Shown piece by piece: positions 9,157-15,443 of a DNA stretch of 64,000 nt. The stretch lies in assembly GCA_024400955.1 (NCBI GenBank), contig JAKSLY010000003.1, forward strand, positions 1-64,000. The letters are read 5' to 3'. How positions within the stretch are numbered: position 1 is the stretch's first letter; each line of letters begins with the position of its first letter. The position numbers and the translations under genes are program-made. The notes beneath the pieces were generated by a model. That model did not search any database and was not told the origin of the DNA. It worked only from the letters and a program-made list of their open reading frames with translations. The DNA is from Treponema sp. Lineage in GTDB: Bacteria; Spirochaetota; Spirochaetia; Treponematales; Treponemataceae.

Positions 9157-9987
9157 ATGGGAAATAGTTTTGGAAAAGTTGCAAAAGGGGTGCTTAATCC
9201 TCTTAGTTTAATAAGTGGTTCATCTTCATCATCTAGTAAATGGGGTGATTTGCGTGATGATTTGAGAACCGATACGGTTAATGAATCAAAGAATTATCTG
9301 AATAATGTAAAATCAGCCAATGACAGCCTCGTAAACAATGTTAAAGCTGAAACGAATGCTTATGGTCAAAAGGCAAATCAAACCAGCGATAGTTATATGA
9401 ACTCTGTGAATAACTATTCAAGAGATTATGCAAAGGCTCTGGAAGACTATAAGAAAAATACGGCACAGTATACTGGAAATCAAGGATATCAAAATGGTTT
9501 AAGGATGGCGCAGCAAGGTGCCATTGATTCTGCCACAAATGCAGGTGCAGTGGCCCAGGGTAATGCCAGAAGTATGGGCATGTCAAAAGGTGCGGCGGCT
9601 GCCATGGGAAGTGGGTCAGTCATTAATTCCTATAACCAGGGTCTTGCAAACCAACAGAACATGGTTCAGAACAATTATAACAATGCCCTTAATACACATG
9701 GGAATGTTCTCAACGGTCAGGGAAATATTTTCGGTACCATGACTACTGCCGCAGGTAATAGGTATGGTGCAGACATGTCTGCCCTTAACAATCAGTATTC
9801 TACAATGGCAAATACCTACAATCAACAGGCAGGTAACCTTTCTAATGCTTATGGTCAAAGTGTTGCTAACAAGCAGAATACATTTAATGCTGCTTATAAC
9901 AATCAGGATGTTGTTGAAAAACTGCTTACTGGAGCGGATAGTGGCATCGGTGGTTCACTTGGTAAAATTGCAGGTGGTTTATCGTAA
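9157..9987 (+). CDS. Probable phage ejection / internal virion protein (Asn-, Gln-, Ala-rich)
   Basis: 276 residues, rich in Asn, Gln, Ala, Ser and Gly, with long predicted helices and few hydrophobic blocks. The central segment NARSMGMSKGAAAAMGSGSV is glycine/alanine rich. Proteins of this make-up after the adaptor gene in short-tailed phages are usually DNA-ejection or internal core proteins. A GGAG ribosome site lies 9 bases before the ATG, 15 bases after the previous stop. Function is inferred from position and composition only. Confidence 0.45.
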   Translation: MGNSFGKVAKGVLNPLSLISGSSSSSSKWGDLRDDLRTDTVNESKNYLNNVKSANDSLVNNVKAETNAYGQKANQTSDSYMNSVNNYSRDYAKALEDYKKNTAQYTGNQGYQNGLRMAQQGAIDSATNAGAVAQGNARSMGMSKGAAAAMGSGSVINSYNQGLANQQNMVQNNYNNALNTHGNVLNGQGNIFGTMTTAAGNRYGADMSALNNQYSTMANTYNQQAGNLSNAYGQSVANKQNTFNAAYNNQDVVEKLLTGADSGIGGSLGKIAGGLS

Positions 9988-10047
9988 GATGCTAATGTGG
10001 CTGGAGTTATTCTGGCCACATTATATTTCAAAAAAGGAGAATGATTC

Positions 10048-10404
10048 ATGGGTGCAATAGCGGGAATTGCAAGTTCAGTAATTAGTGGAACTGCACAGTC
10101 AGGTCAGAAAGGGAACATGGAACAGGGGCAGGTAGCACAAAATAATGGTGGAGTTAGTAATGCTGGTTCAAGTGCAGTACCTGAAATGAAGGAAGCAAAA
10201 ATTGAAAAAGCTGCAGACCCAATTACTGGGAATGCAGAACCTGTTAAGGTGGAAAATAAATCTGATAGTAACAGTAAGGGTAACATTGATTGGGGAGCAC
10301 TTGCGGAAAAAGCACAAAGTTTAGCAAACGGTGGAAATGGAAACCCACAGCCAATTGTTACAAATAATGTAGCTGGAAATCAGCCAATAGCAAACTTCAG
10401 GTAG
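10048..10404 (+). CDS. Small phage virion-type protein, unknown
   Basis: 118 residues, low complexity (Gly, Asn, Ala, Lys), starting MGAIAGIASSVISGTAQSGQ. The N-terminus could be a short amphipathic or membrane-active helix; the rest looks disordered. AAGGAGA precedes the ATG. It lies in the ejection-protein cluster, so a minor virion protein is likely. I recognise no family. Confidence 0.5.
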   Translation: MGAIAGIASSVISGTAQSGQKGNMEQGQVAQNNGGVSNAGSSAVPEMKEAKIEKAADPITGNAEPVKVENKSDSNSKGNIDWGALAEKAQSLANGGNGNPQPIVTNNVAGNQPIANFR

Positions 10405-10413
10405 GAATGTGCA

Positions 10414-11397
10414 ATGTCAGATACGATTGTAGATAAAGCCAGGGAAAATCCATTAGGGCTTCTTGATATGGAAGATAACATTGAACGTATTCTTCCAGGA
10501 CCTACTGAAACGGAAAGAAATGAATCAAGATTAAACAAGGTCATTACTGGGGAAAAACGTCCTTTGTCGCATACTGGCAAGGAAGCTGCATCTTGGGCGT
10601 TAGCAGATGGCATTCCATTTTTAGCCTGGTATCTGAAAGCCGCCAGGGTTTCTGATATGGGGCTTAAAGGACTTTCTGCAATTTCTAAAACTGGTGGAAG
10701 TGGTGGAATGCAAAAAATGATGAAGACGGCTGAAAAAGGTGCGAAAAAGGCTGTTGAAGAAGCCTCAAAAAATGAAGTCCAGAAAAAACCTGTCAAGTCT
10801 GTTTTAGGAAAGATTATGCAAATGGCTCAAAATAGTAATTTCCATGTCGGAAAGGGGCCTTTGTCAGATAAATCTATTGCGGAAAAGAACCTTAAAAACA
10901 TAGAGACCGCCATTGAAGCCATTTCTTCAAAGCCTGCTGGAGTACAACCAAGGGATGCCATAAAGGCATTTGCAAAAGAAAAGGGTGGAAAGACGGCAGC
11001 CAAAACGTACATAGCTGAAAAGTTAGGCAGGGTACTTGGAAAGGGAACCGTTGATTCTGGTGACTATGGAAAAGTAGAAGACCTTGAAGGATATGATAAT
11101 AGCATTGAAATGGGCGGCATGGAAAAAGCCCTTCATTTTATATCGGGGTTGTTTGACTTAGATACATTGAACCCAGACAAGTATCCCATGGATACGATTA
11201 ATGCAGTTCTTGAAGAAGTTAATAGGGAAACTGGAAAATGGTCTTCCATTCAGCTTAACAGGCTGGGTGATGATGAAAAGGTTAAGTTAATTAAAAACAT
11301 TGCCAAGGGGAAATATGATTCCGATGATAAAACTTTATCTTATGAACTTTATAAGGCTTATAAGAAATTAACTAATAATACAGAGGAAAATAAGTAA
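10414..11397 (+). CDS. Phage protein of unknown function, probable internal virion protein
   Basis: 327 residues, basic in the middle (KKMMKTAEKGAKKAVEEASK-type lysine/alanine helix at about 95-125) with a short apolar patch ALADGIPFLAWYLKAA at about 62-77. No catalytic motif is visible. It follows the previous gene after 9 bases with an AGGA ribosome site, and its stop TAA overlaps the next ATG by one base (TAATG), so translation is probably coupled. Placed here as part of the ejection apparatus by context. Confidence 0.45.
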   Translation: MSDTIVDKARENPLGLLDMEDNIERILPGPTETERNESRLNKVITGEKRPLSHTGKEAASWALADGIPFLAWYLKAARVSDMGLKGLSAISKTGGSGGMQKMMKTAEKGAKKAVEEASKNEVQKKPVKSVLGKIMQMAQNSNFHVGKGPLSDKSIAEKNLKNIETAIEAISSKPAGVQPRDAIKAFAKEKGGKTAAKTYIAEKLGRVLGKGTVDSGDYGKVEDLEGYDNSIEMGGMEKALHFISGLFDLDTLNPDKYPMDTINAVLEEVNRETGKWSSIQLNRLGDDEKVKLIKNIAKGKYDSDDKTLSYELYKAYKKLTNNTEENK

Positions 11398-13253
11398 TGG
11401 CAGATAAGATAACACAAGAACAAAAAAAGATTCTTGATTCAATCAATGATGATAATTTCATGGATTATGCTGGTGACCCACTCTTCCTGAATAAGCCTAA
11501 AGGGCTTAATGGAAAAAGAAGTGATACATGGAACAGATATAGTTTTAAACTTGGCGAATTGGAGCGTCAGAACCAGGGAAAGAATGTAACATCATTATCG
11601 GATGATGAAAAAACATCTGGTTTTGGAAAAGGTGCGGCAGGAATGGTTTCTGTCGGAGCTGGTTCTTCATCAAATGAAGGAAAGTCAGGCCCTGTAGAAA
11701 AGAATACGGCAAACATGGACTTGAAGGATTCGATTGAAGAGTTTAAGAAATATCTGAATAGTAATGGTAAGGAAGTATCTGCTAAAACACAGTTGCTGGG
11801 CAATCAAAAGAATGTTGATTCTAATAGAGGCAGAACCCAGGATGGATACATTGGTTTTTCTTCGCTTAAGTTGGATAAAAAGAATGCGGAGCGTGAATTA
11901 GATAAAGCAGAGCGTGCCAATCCTAGGCTTCAAAAGTATCTAAGCATTCAGAAAGACTTGCAAGAAAATCTGAAACAGTTGAAATCCAATCCTAATACTG
12001 GAATGTCAACGGCTGATTTGAAGGGTTCATTGTCGGAAGTTGAAAGTGCAATAAAAGCCAATGATAATGCAATCAATGAAATCCAACAGTCTGAGGAATG
12101 GATTAATGGAACCGATGACCCAGACTTGAAAAAAAGATTGCAGGAGTTTGGTGATGTACAGGCTCAGCTTTCCATTCAAAGACAGGCACTTGTAAGCCAA
12201 CTGGAAAAGCAGACTGCACATGAACAACTTGTTCCTGCTTTTGGTGAATTGGCAAATCAAAGTTTAGCAAATACTAAGGCAGGTATCGATGCTTATGGGC
12301 AATGGATAAAGGATGGTGTTCCAGATACTGATGCTGCTTATAAATTAGACATTGCACAGAACATTACTGCAAAAATCGGTAGTTTTCTTGAAGATGGCAT
12401 TATTACGGATGAAGAGGAAAGTCAATTAAAAGACTTATTCAGTGGCATTGATACTCTTATTGATGAAGAACGTAATACCGATTCTTCGATTCGTAATGCA
12501 CAAGATAAGTATGATAGTGCTAGAAGTAAGTTTTCTTACTACCTGTTTGACCAGATTAAGGCTTTAGCCGTTCTGTTGGTTGGATTGTCTTCTGGTAATG
12601 CACAGATGGTATATTCAGCCATGGATTTGTATAACAAGAAGATTGCAGATTCTGAAGCGGATTTTACCACAGATGAAATCAAGGCCTTTAGCAACAATAA
12701 CGTGAAGGAAATTGAGGGTGAGGCAGATGCTCAGTATGCAATGCAACAGTTACTTCCAGTTTTTGAACAACATGCTGCATTCAAGGAATTGGACAGCAAT
12801 GACAAGGCCATGGCAGTTGATGCGTTATTCAAGGCTTATCAGAGGTATAAGGCTGATTCACAAGGTTATCCTGATTTTGCGGCTTGGTATACGGCTAATT
12901 CGGAAAGCAGTGGTAATGGGTGGTCAGGCATAATCAGGGACTTGATTAAGGCAGGGGCATTAAACTCTGACTTGCTGGATGAAGTATTATCTGGCAAGAA
13001 TAAGGGGAATAATAAAAAGGGTCCTGGCTTATCTTTTAATTATGATACTAAGGGAAAAACTGACGACATTATTGATTCCGTTTTGCAAGAACTTAATGCA
13101 TCACCATCTGTTGCTATGAACACTATGGAAACTTCCCGGGATAAGCAGGGGATTATAAATAAGGTTCTTCAATCTAGGATTTCTGGTCAAGGTGCAGTAC
13201 CACAAGGTCAAGCTGGTGTTCAGCCAGTTAATTCAAGTTGGGGACAGGCATAA
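11397..13253 (+). CDS. Large coiled-coil phage protein, probable internal virion/ejection protein
   Basis: 618 residues. Charged and helical almost throughout. Strong coiled-coil segments lie at about 160-290 (KNAERELDKAERANPRLQKY and onward). One apolar stretch at about 380-400 (FDQIKALAVLLVGLSSGNAQ) could be a membrane-active helix. The C-terminus is Gly/Gln rich. Last gene of the 7942 unit, followed by a terminator. Long helical proteins in this place usually form the internal core or the transenvelope channel in podoviruses. I see no lytic transglycosylase motif. Confidence 0.5.
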   Translation: MADKITQEQKKILDSINDDNFMDYAGDPLFLNKPKGLNGKRSDTWNRYSFKLGELERQNQGKNVTSLSDDEKTSGFGKGAAGMVSVGAGSSSNEGKSGPVEKNTANMDLKDSIEEFKKYLNSNGKEVSAKTQLLGNQKNVDSNRGRTQDGYIGFSSLKLDKKNAERELDKAERANPRLQKYLSIQKDLQENLKQLKSNPNTGMSTADLKGSLSEVESAIKANDNAINEIQQSEEWINGTDDPDLKKRLQEFGDVQAQLSIQRQALVSQLEKQTAHEQLVPAFGELANQSLANTKAGIDAYGQWIKDGVPDTDAAYKLDIAQNITAKIGSFLEDGIITDEEESQLKDLFSGIDTLIDEERNTDSSIRNAQDKYDSARSKFSYYLFDQIKALAVLLVGLSSGNAQMVYSAMDLYNKKIADSEADFTTDEIKAFSNNNVKEIEGEADAQYAMQQLLPVFEQHAAFKELDSNDKAMAVDALFKAYQRYKADSQGYPDFAAWYTANSESSGNGWSGIIRDLIKAGALNSDLLDEVLSGKNKGNNKKGPGLSFNYDTKGKTDDIIDSVLQELNASPSVAMNTMETSRDKQGIINKVLQSRISGQGAVPQGQAGVQPVNSSWGQA

Positions 13254-13260
13254 TGCAAGA

Positions 13261-13292
13261 AAGGCTACCGATAAAAAGGTAGCCTTAACTTT
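13261..13292. terminator. Terminator between convergent phage genes
   Basis: AAGGCTACC / GGTAGCCTT 9-base stem with loop GATAAAAA, then AACTTTTTTAAC on the plus strand. It ends the 7942-13253 unit and lies 2-30 bases from the stop of the minus-strand gene at 13294, so it may serve both. Confidence 0.85.
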
Positions 13293-13293
13293 T

Positions 13294-13617
13294 TTAACTT
13301 TTGGACTCTATGTATTTCCAGAAAAACTTTCGTGCCTTGTTGATTAATTCAAAGTATTCGTCTTTCCAAGCGTAACAATAAGGTTTGCCAAAGGCATTAC
13401 CTTTACATTTAGCATCTGTATCAATTAACAGCTCACAGTTAGCTAGAAAGTGCATTTTAGGTTGTCTTAAAATAGCCAAAGCCATCGTGTCTGCCTTGCA
13501 TTTATTAAACTTGCACCATTGGATAAATGCTCTTGTTCTAGCCTCAACCTTATCTGGGTCTGGTATAACCACAACACGTTCTAAATGTTGGTTTTTAACA
13601 TTGTATTTCTTGTACAT
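13294..13617 (-). CDS. Small opposite-strand phage protein, unknown
   Basis: 107 residues, basic (many Lys), with four Cys. It starts MYKKYNVKNQHLERVVVIPD. An excellent ribosome site, GGAGG, lies 6 bases before the ATG on the minus strand, which makes it a real gene although it runs against the virion genes. No family is recognised. No membrane segment or signal peptide. Its own promoter is not obvious: TAATAT near 13640 is a possible -10. Genes placed backwards in a late region are often host-fitness or superinfection-exclusion genes expressed from the prophage; this is only an analogy. Confidence 0.65.
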   Translation of the reverse strand: MYKKYNVKNQHLERVVVIPDPDKVEARTRAFIQWCKFNKCKADTMALAILRQPKMHFLANCELLIDTDAKCKGNAFGKPYCYAWKDEYFELINKARKFFWKYIESKS

Positions 13618-13654
13618 TTAAATCCTCCATAACTTCTATATTAATTAGTAGTGA

Positions 13655-13669
13655 CACTAATAAAGTATG
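13655..13669 (+). promoter_or_regulatory. Phage promoter-like motif, copy 6 (contains the start codon)
   Basis: CACTAATAAAGTATG preceded by GTGA. The ATG is that of the KTSC gene at 13667. Another ATG 6 bases on (13673) also lacks a ribosome site. Confidence 0.65.
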
Positions 13670-14077
13670 ATAATGGAAAAACTTTTCAATAAGGTGTTTG
13701 GTCAGTTGGAATCTGGCCAGACCAATAGAATAGATAAAAAGCTGGAAAGGGGAAAAGAAATAGATGTTGGCTTGATGAACTCTAAACGTTATTTTGGAAA
13801 GGGTAGTAATGGCCTGTTCATCGATGATGATGCTGTTTCTGGTTCATTGGATGAATATGAGGGTGAAGTATCAGCAAGCATTCCATCCACAGCAATTAAG
13901 CAGGTAAATTATGACCCAAAGACAGGGGTTTGTAATGTCCTTTATGTTGGGGGCAATAAATGGTATAGGTTTGAAAACATGTCACCACAACAGTTTAAGT
14001 CATTTATGGATGCGTCTTCAAAAGGTCGCTATGTAAATAATGTTATGCGCGTAAAAAACCGTGCAAAGGGGTATTAA
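13667..14077 (+). CDS. KTSC domain protein (phage)
   Basis: 136 residues. The C-terminal 60 residues carry the KTSC pattern: STAIKQVNYDP, then a short strand pair (NVLYVGGNKWYRFENM), then F..F..A.S.GRYVN (KSFMDASSKGRYVNNVMR). KTSC domains are small beta/alpha modules often found alone or fused in phage and plasmid proteins; their biochemical role is not well established. The N-terminal half is charged and unrelated. First gene of the last phage unit, starting inside the promoter motif; its stop overlaps the next ATG (TAATG). Confidence 0.65.
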   Translation: MIMEKLFNKVFGQLESGQTNRIDKKLERGKEIDVGLMNSKRYFGKGSNGLFIDDDAVSGSLDEYEGEVSASIPSTAIKQVNYDPKTGVCNVLYVGGNKWYRFENMSPQQFKSFMDASSKGRYVNNVMRVKNRAKGY

Positions 14078-14430
14078 TGTGGAAAAAAAATAACCACATT
14101 TTTATTTGCATTTTGCTTTGTGTCATTTTCATATTCTCAACAATCGATTCAGTTAAATATTACAAAACTGGAAGATTATGTAGTCAGCTTACAGAACGAA
14201 TCATTGAATCAGAGGACACAAATAGAAGACTTACAGAGACAGTTGGGGAATGCCAATCAATCTGTAGAGGACTTGAACAATCAGTTGAAAGAAACATTGA
14301 AACTGCAAAGGATGCAATCGAAATCATTGAAGAACTACGAACGCAAGTGCAAAACCTTGAAACTGTCATTGGAAATTGGGATTCCTCTATCTATTATAGG
14401 CACAGCGATAGCATGTTCAATTGTTACTGA
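14077..14430 (+). CDS. Candidate phage i-spanin-like protein, frame A (overlaps frame B)
   Basis: 117 residues: MWKK, a membrane helix (IFICILLCVIFIF at about 8-20) and then a charged helical part up to residue 100, the outline of an inner-membrane spanin. The start overlaps the KTSC stop (TAATG). However, the same DNA read one base later (14120-14434, and back to 14078 without a stop) gives a better-looking protein, so this frame may be real, dual-coding, or produced by one extra base in the A-run at 14083-14090. Confidence is low for that reason. Confidence 0.35.
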   Translation: MWKKNNHIFICILLCVIFIFSTIDSVKYYKTGRLCSQLTERIIESEDTNRRLTETVGECQSICRGLEQSVERNIETAKDAIEIIEELRTQVQNLETVIGNWDSSIYYRHSDSMFNCY

Positions 14431-14434
14431 TTGA
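14120..14434 (+). CDS. Coiled-coil protein with C-terminal membrane anchor, frame B (5' end disturbed)
   Basis: Only a GTG at 14120 is available as start, with no ribosome site. The frame is open back to 14078 and there encodes a signal peptide (KKITTFLFAFCFVSFSYSQ). The body is a leucine-heptad coiled coil (LEDYVVSLQNESLNQ, LQRQLGNANQSVEDLNNQLK), then SKSLKNYERKCKTLKLSL and an apolar segment GIPLSIIGTAIACSIV. Proteins with this order are frequent at the ends of gut phage genomes near lysis genes. If one of the eight A at 14083-14090 were absent, the ATG at 14077 would read straight into this signal peptide, giving a 118-residue protein MWKKITTFLF... I think this is the true product. Confidence 0.55.
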   Translation: MSFSYSQQSIQLNITKLEDYVVSLQNESLNQRTQIEDLQRQLGNANQSVEDLNNQLKETLKLQRMQSKSLKNYERKCKTLKLSLEIGIPLSIIGTAIACSIVTD

Positions 14435-14574
14435 CAAAGGTGCTAATCTGCGGTTATATCGTCTCTAAGGGAAAGCAATAATTCTTGCCAGGTTAAAATT
14501 GATAAGGGGCGATATTCTATAGAAGGAAATAACAGGGAAAGTAGGTGACTGCCGGCTTTTTTATTTTAAACCGG
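14435..14574. other. Phage-host boundary zone without genes
   Basis: No coding frame of note. The A+T-rich phage sequence gives way here to G+C-richer host-type sequence. A small inverted repeat, GCCGG ... CCGG, with T-rich loop lies at 14550-14574. The right attachment site should be here or just beyond, but it cannot be fixed without the left end. Confidence 0.4.
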
Positions 14575-14612
14575 AAAAAAGGGCCGCGGACGTGTGTTCC
14601 GCGGCCCTTTTC
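14575..14612. terminator. Strong G+C-rich bidirectional hairpin/terminator
   Basis: GGGCCGCGGA / TCCGCGGCCC 10-base perfect stem (14581-14607) with AAAAAA before and TTTT after. It can act on either strand. Confidence 0.75.
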
Positions 14613-14627
14613 GTTATGGGGCGTGAC

Positions 14628-14656
14628 CCAGTGAAACTGTAAGGCAGTTTCACTGG
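14628..14656. repeat. Perfect 12-base hairpin beside the transposase remnant
   Basis: CCAGTGAAACTG / CAGTTTCACTGG with loop TAAGG. It lies directly upstream of the broken IS200-type gene. Elements of that family carry subterminal hairpins read by the transposase, so this may be one; no T-run follows. Confidence 0.5.
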
Positions 14657-14669
14657 AAGGAAAATAATA

Positions 14670-15043
14670 TATGCTCAATATCGTGATGGTATGGGGCAGA
14701 TGCTTACGCAGCCATGCAATTACAAGGGAGTGAAGATTCCGGAGGGACACCTAATGATGGACATGTCCACATATTGGTTAGTGTTCCGCCAGGATGCAGC
14801 GTGTCGCAATCTATGGGACATCTAAAGGGAGAGAGTTCACTGATGATATTCGACAGGCACGCAAATTTAAAGTATAAATTTGGTAACCGGCATTTTTTGG
14901 CTGAGGGATATTATGTAAGTACAGTAGGATTGAATACAAGTACCGTACAGAAATATATTCGTGAACAGGAAGCCCATGATATTGCAATGGACAAATTGAC
15001 AACGAAAGAACATGAAGACCCTTTTAAGGGTGGTTGTGATTGA
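14670..15043 (+). pseudogene. IS200/IS605-family transposase (TnpA) remnant, truncated and frameshifted
   Basis: From about 14757 the frame reads DGHVHILVSVPPGCSVSQ, then MGHLKGESSLMIFDRHANLK, GNRHFLAEGYYVSTVG and QKYIREQEAHDIAMDKL, which is the C-terminal two-thirds of a Y1 HUH transposase; the HVH metal motif and the tyrosine in the KYIREQ helix are both present. The part before it, YRDGMGQMLTQPCNYKGVKI followed by PEGHLMM, is in another frame, so a small deletion or insertion near 14755 breaks the gene, and the first 30 or so residues (the usual MKW/CKYHIVF start) are missing. No TnpB partner is seen. The element is dead, but its ends may still be recognisable. Confidence 0.85.
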
Positions 15044-15067
15044 CTTTTCAGGATTTTCTTTGACCTG

Positions 15068-15256
15068 ATGAAGCCTGAGCGCGAGTTCATGAGGAGGATG
15101 AAGCTTTCCCAGTGGGAGCTTGACAACATGGACATGCTGGTGGAATACCGTGAGGAGCAGGAGGAACTGCGCAGGAAACGGGAGAAGCGGGGCCTTGTTG
15201 TAAATGAGGATATCTTTGACCTTGATGAGGACGGTAAGAGGAACCGCAATAAATGA
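15068..15256 (+). CDS. Small charged ORF, unknown, possibly a gene remnant
   Basis: 62 residues, very rich in Glu, Arg and Lys (WELDNMDMLVEYREEQEELR), helical. The frame is open upstream to a stop at 15041-15043 and reads FFDLM before the ATG, so this may be the tail of a larger lost gene. No good ribosome site lies in front of 15068. Followed by a proper terminator, which suggests that it was once the end of a working gene. No family recognised. Confidence 0.4.
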   Translation: MKPEREFMRRMKLSQWELDNMDMLVEYREEQEELRRKREKRGLVVNEDIFDLDEDGKRNRNK

Positions 15257-15265
15257 CGTGTATGG

Positions 15266-15294
15266 GGCGCCCGGATTTTACGGGTGCCTTTTTT
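15266..15294 (+). terminator. Rho-independent terminator
   Basis: GGCGCCCG / CGGGTGCC stem (one G-T pair), loop GATTTTA, then TTTTTTATTT. It lies 10 bases after the small ORF. Confidence 0.85.
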
Positions 15295-15330
15295 ATTTGC
15301 TGCTGCCTTATGGGGAACCTAGACCCGATG

Positions 15331-15407
15331 GGAAGGGCTGCGACCGCAGGGAGCAGTTGCGTAGCGGCGGGCCGCGAAGCAATGAGCCGGGGGAGGCGAA
15401 CCCTGGA
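15331..15407 (+). repeat. Dispersed repeat family B, copy 1 (77 bases)
   Basis: G+C-rich sequence beginning GGAAGGGCTGCGACCG and ending GGCGAACCCTGGA. It matches 18964-19040 in the same orientation with only two differing bases out of 77. The rest of 15295-15443 holds no gene. Confidence 0.95.
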
Positions 15408-15443
15408 CAGCGGGGGACTTGCATTAAGGTTTGGATTACGGGA

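Noticed and set aside
1..14450. Calling the phage intact and inducible
   Set aside because: Only its right part is visible; terminase, polymerase, integrase and endolysin are not in the window, and the last gene may be frameshifted.
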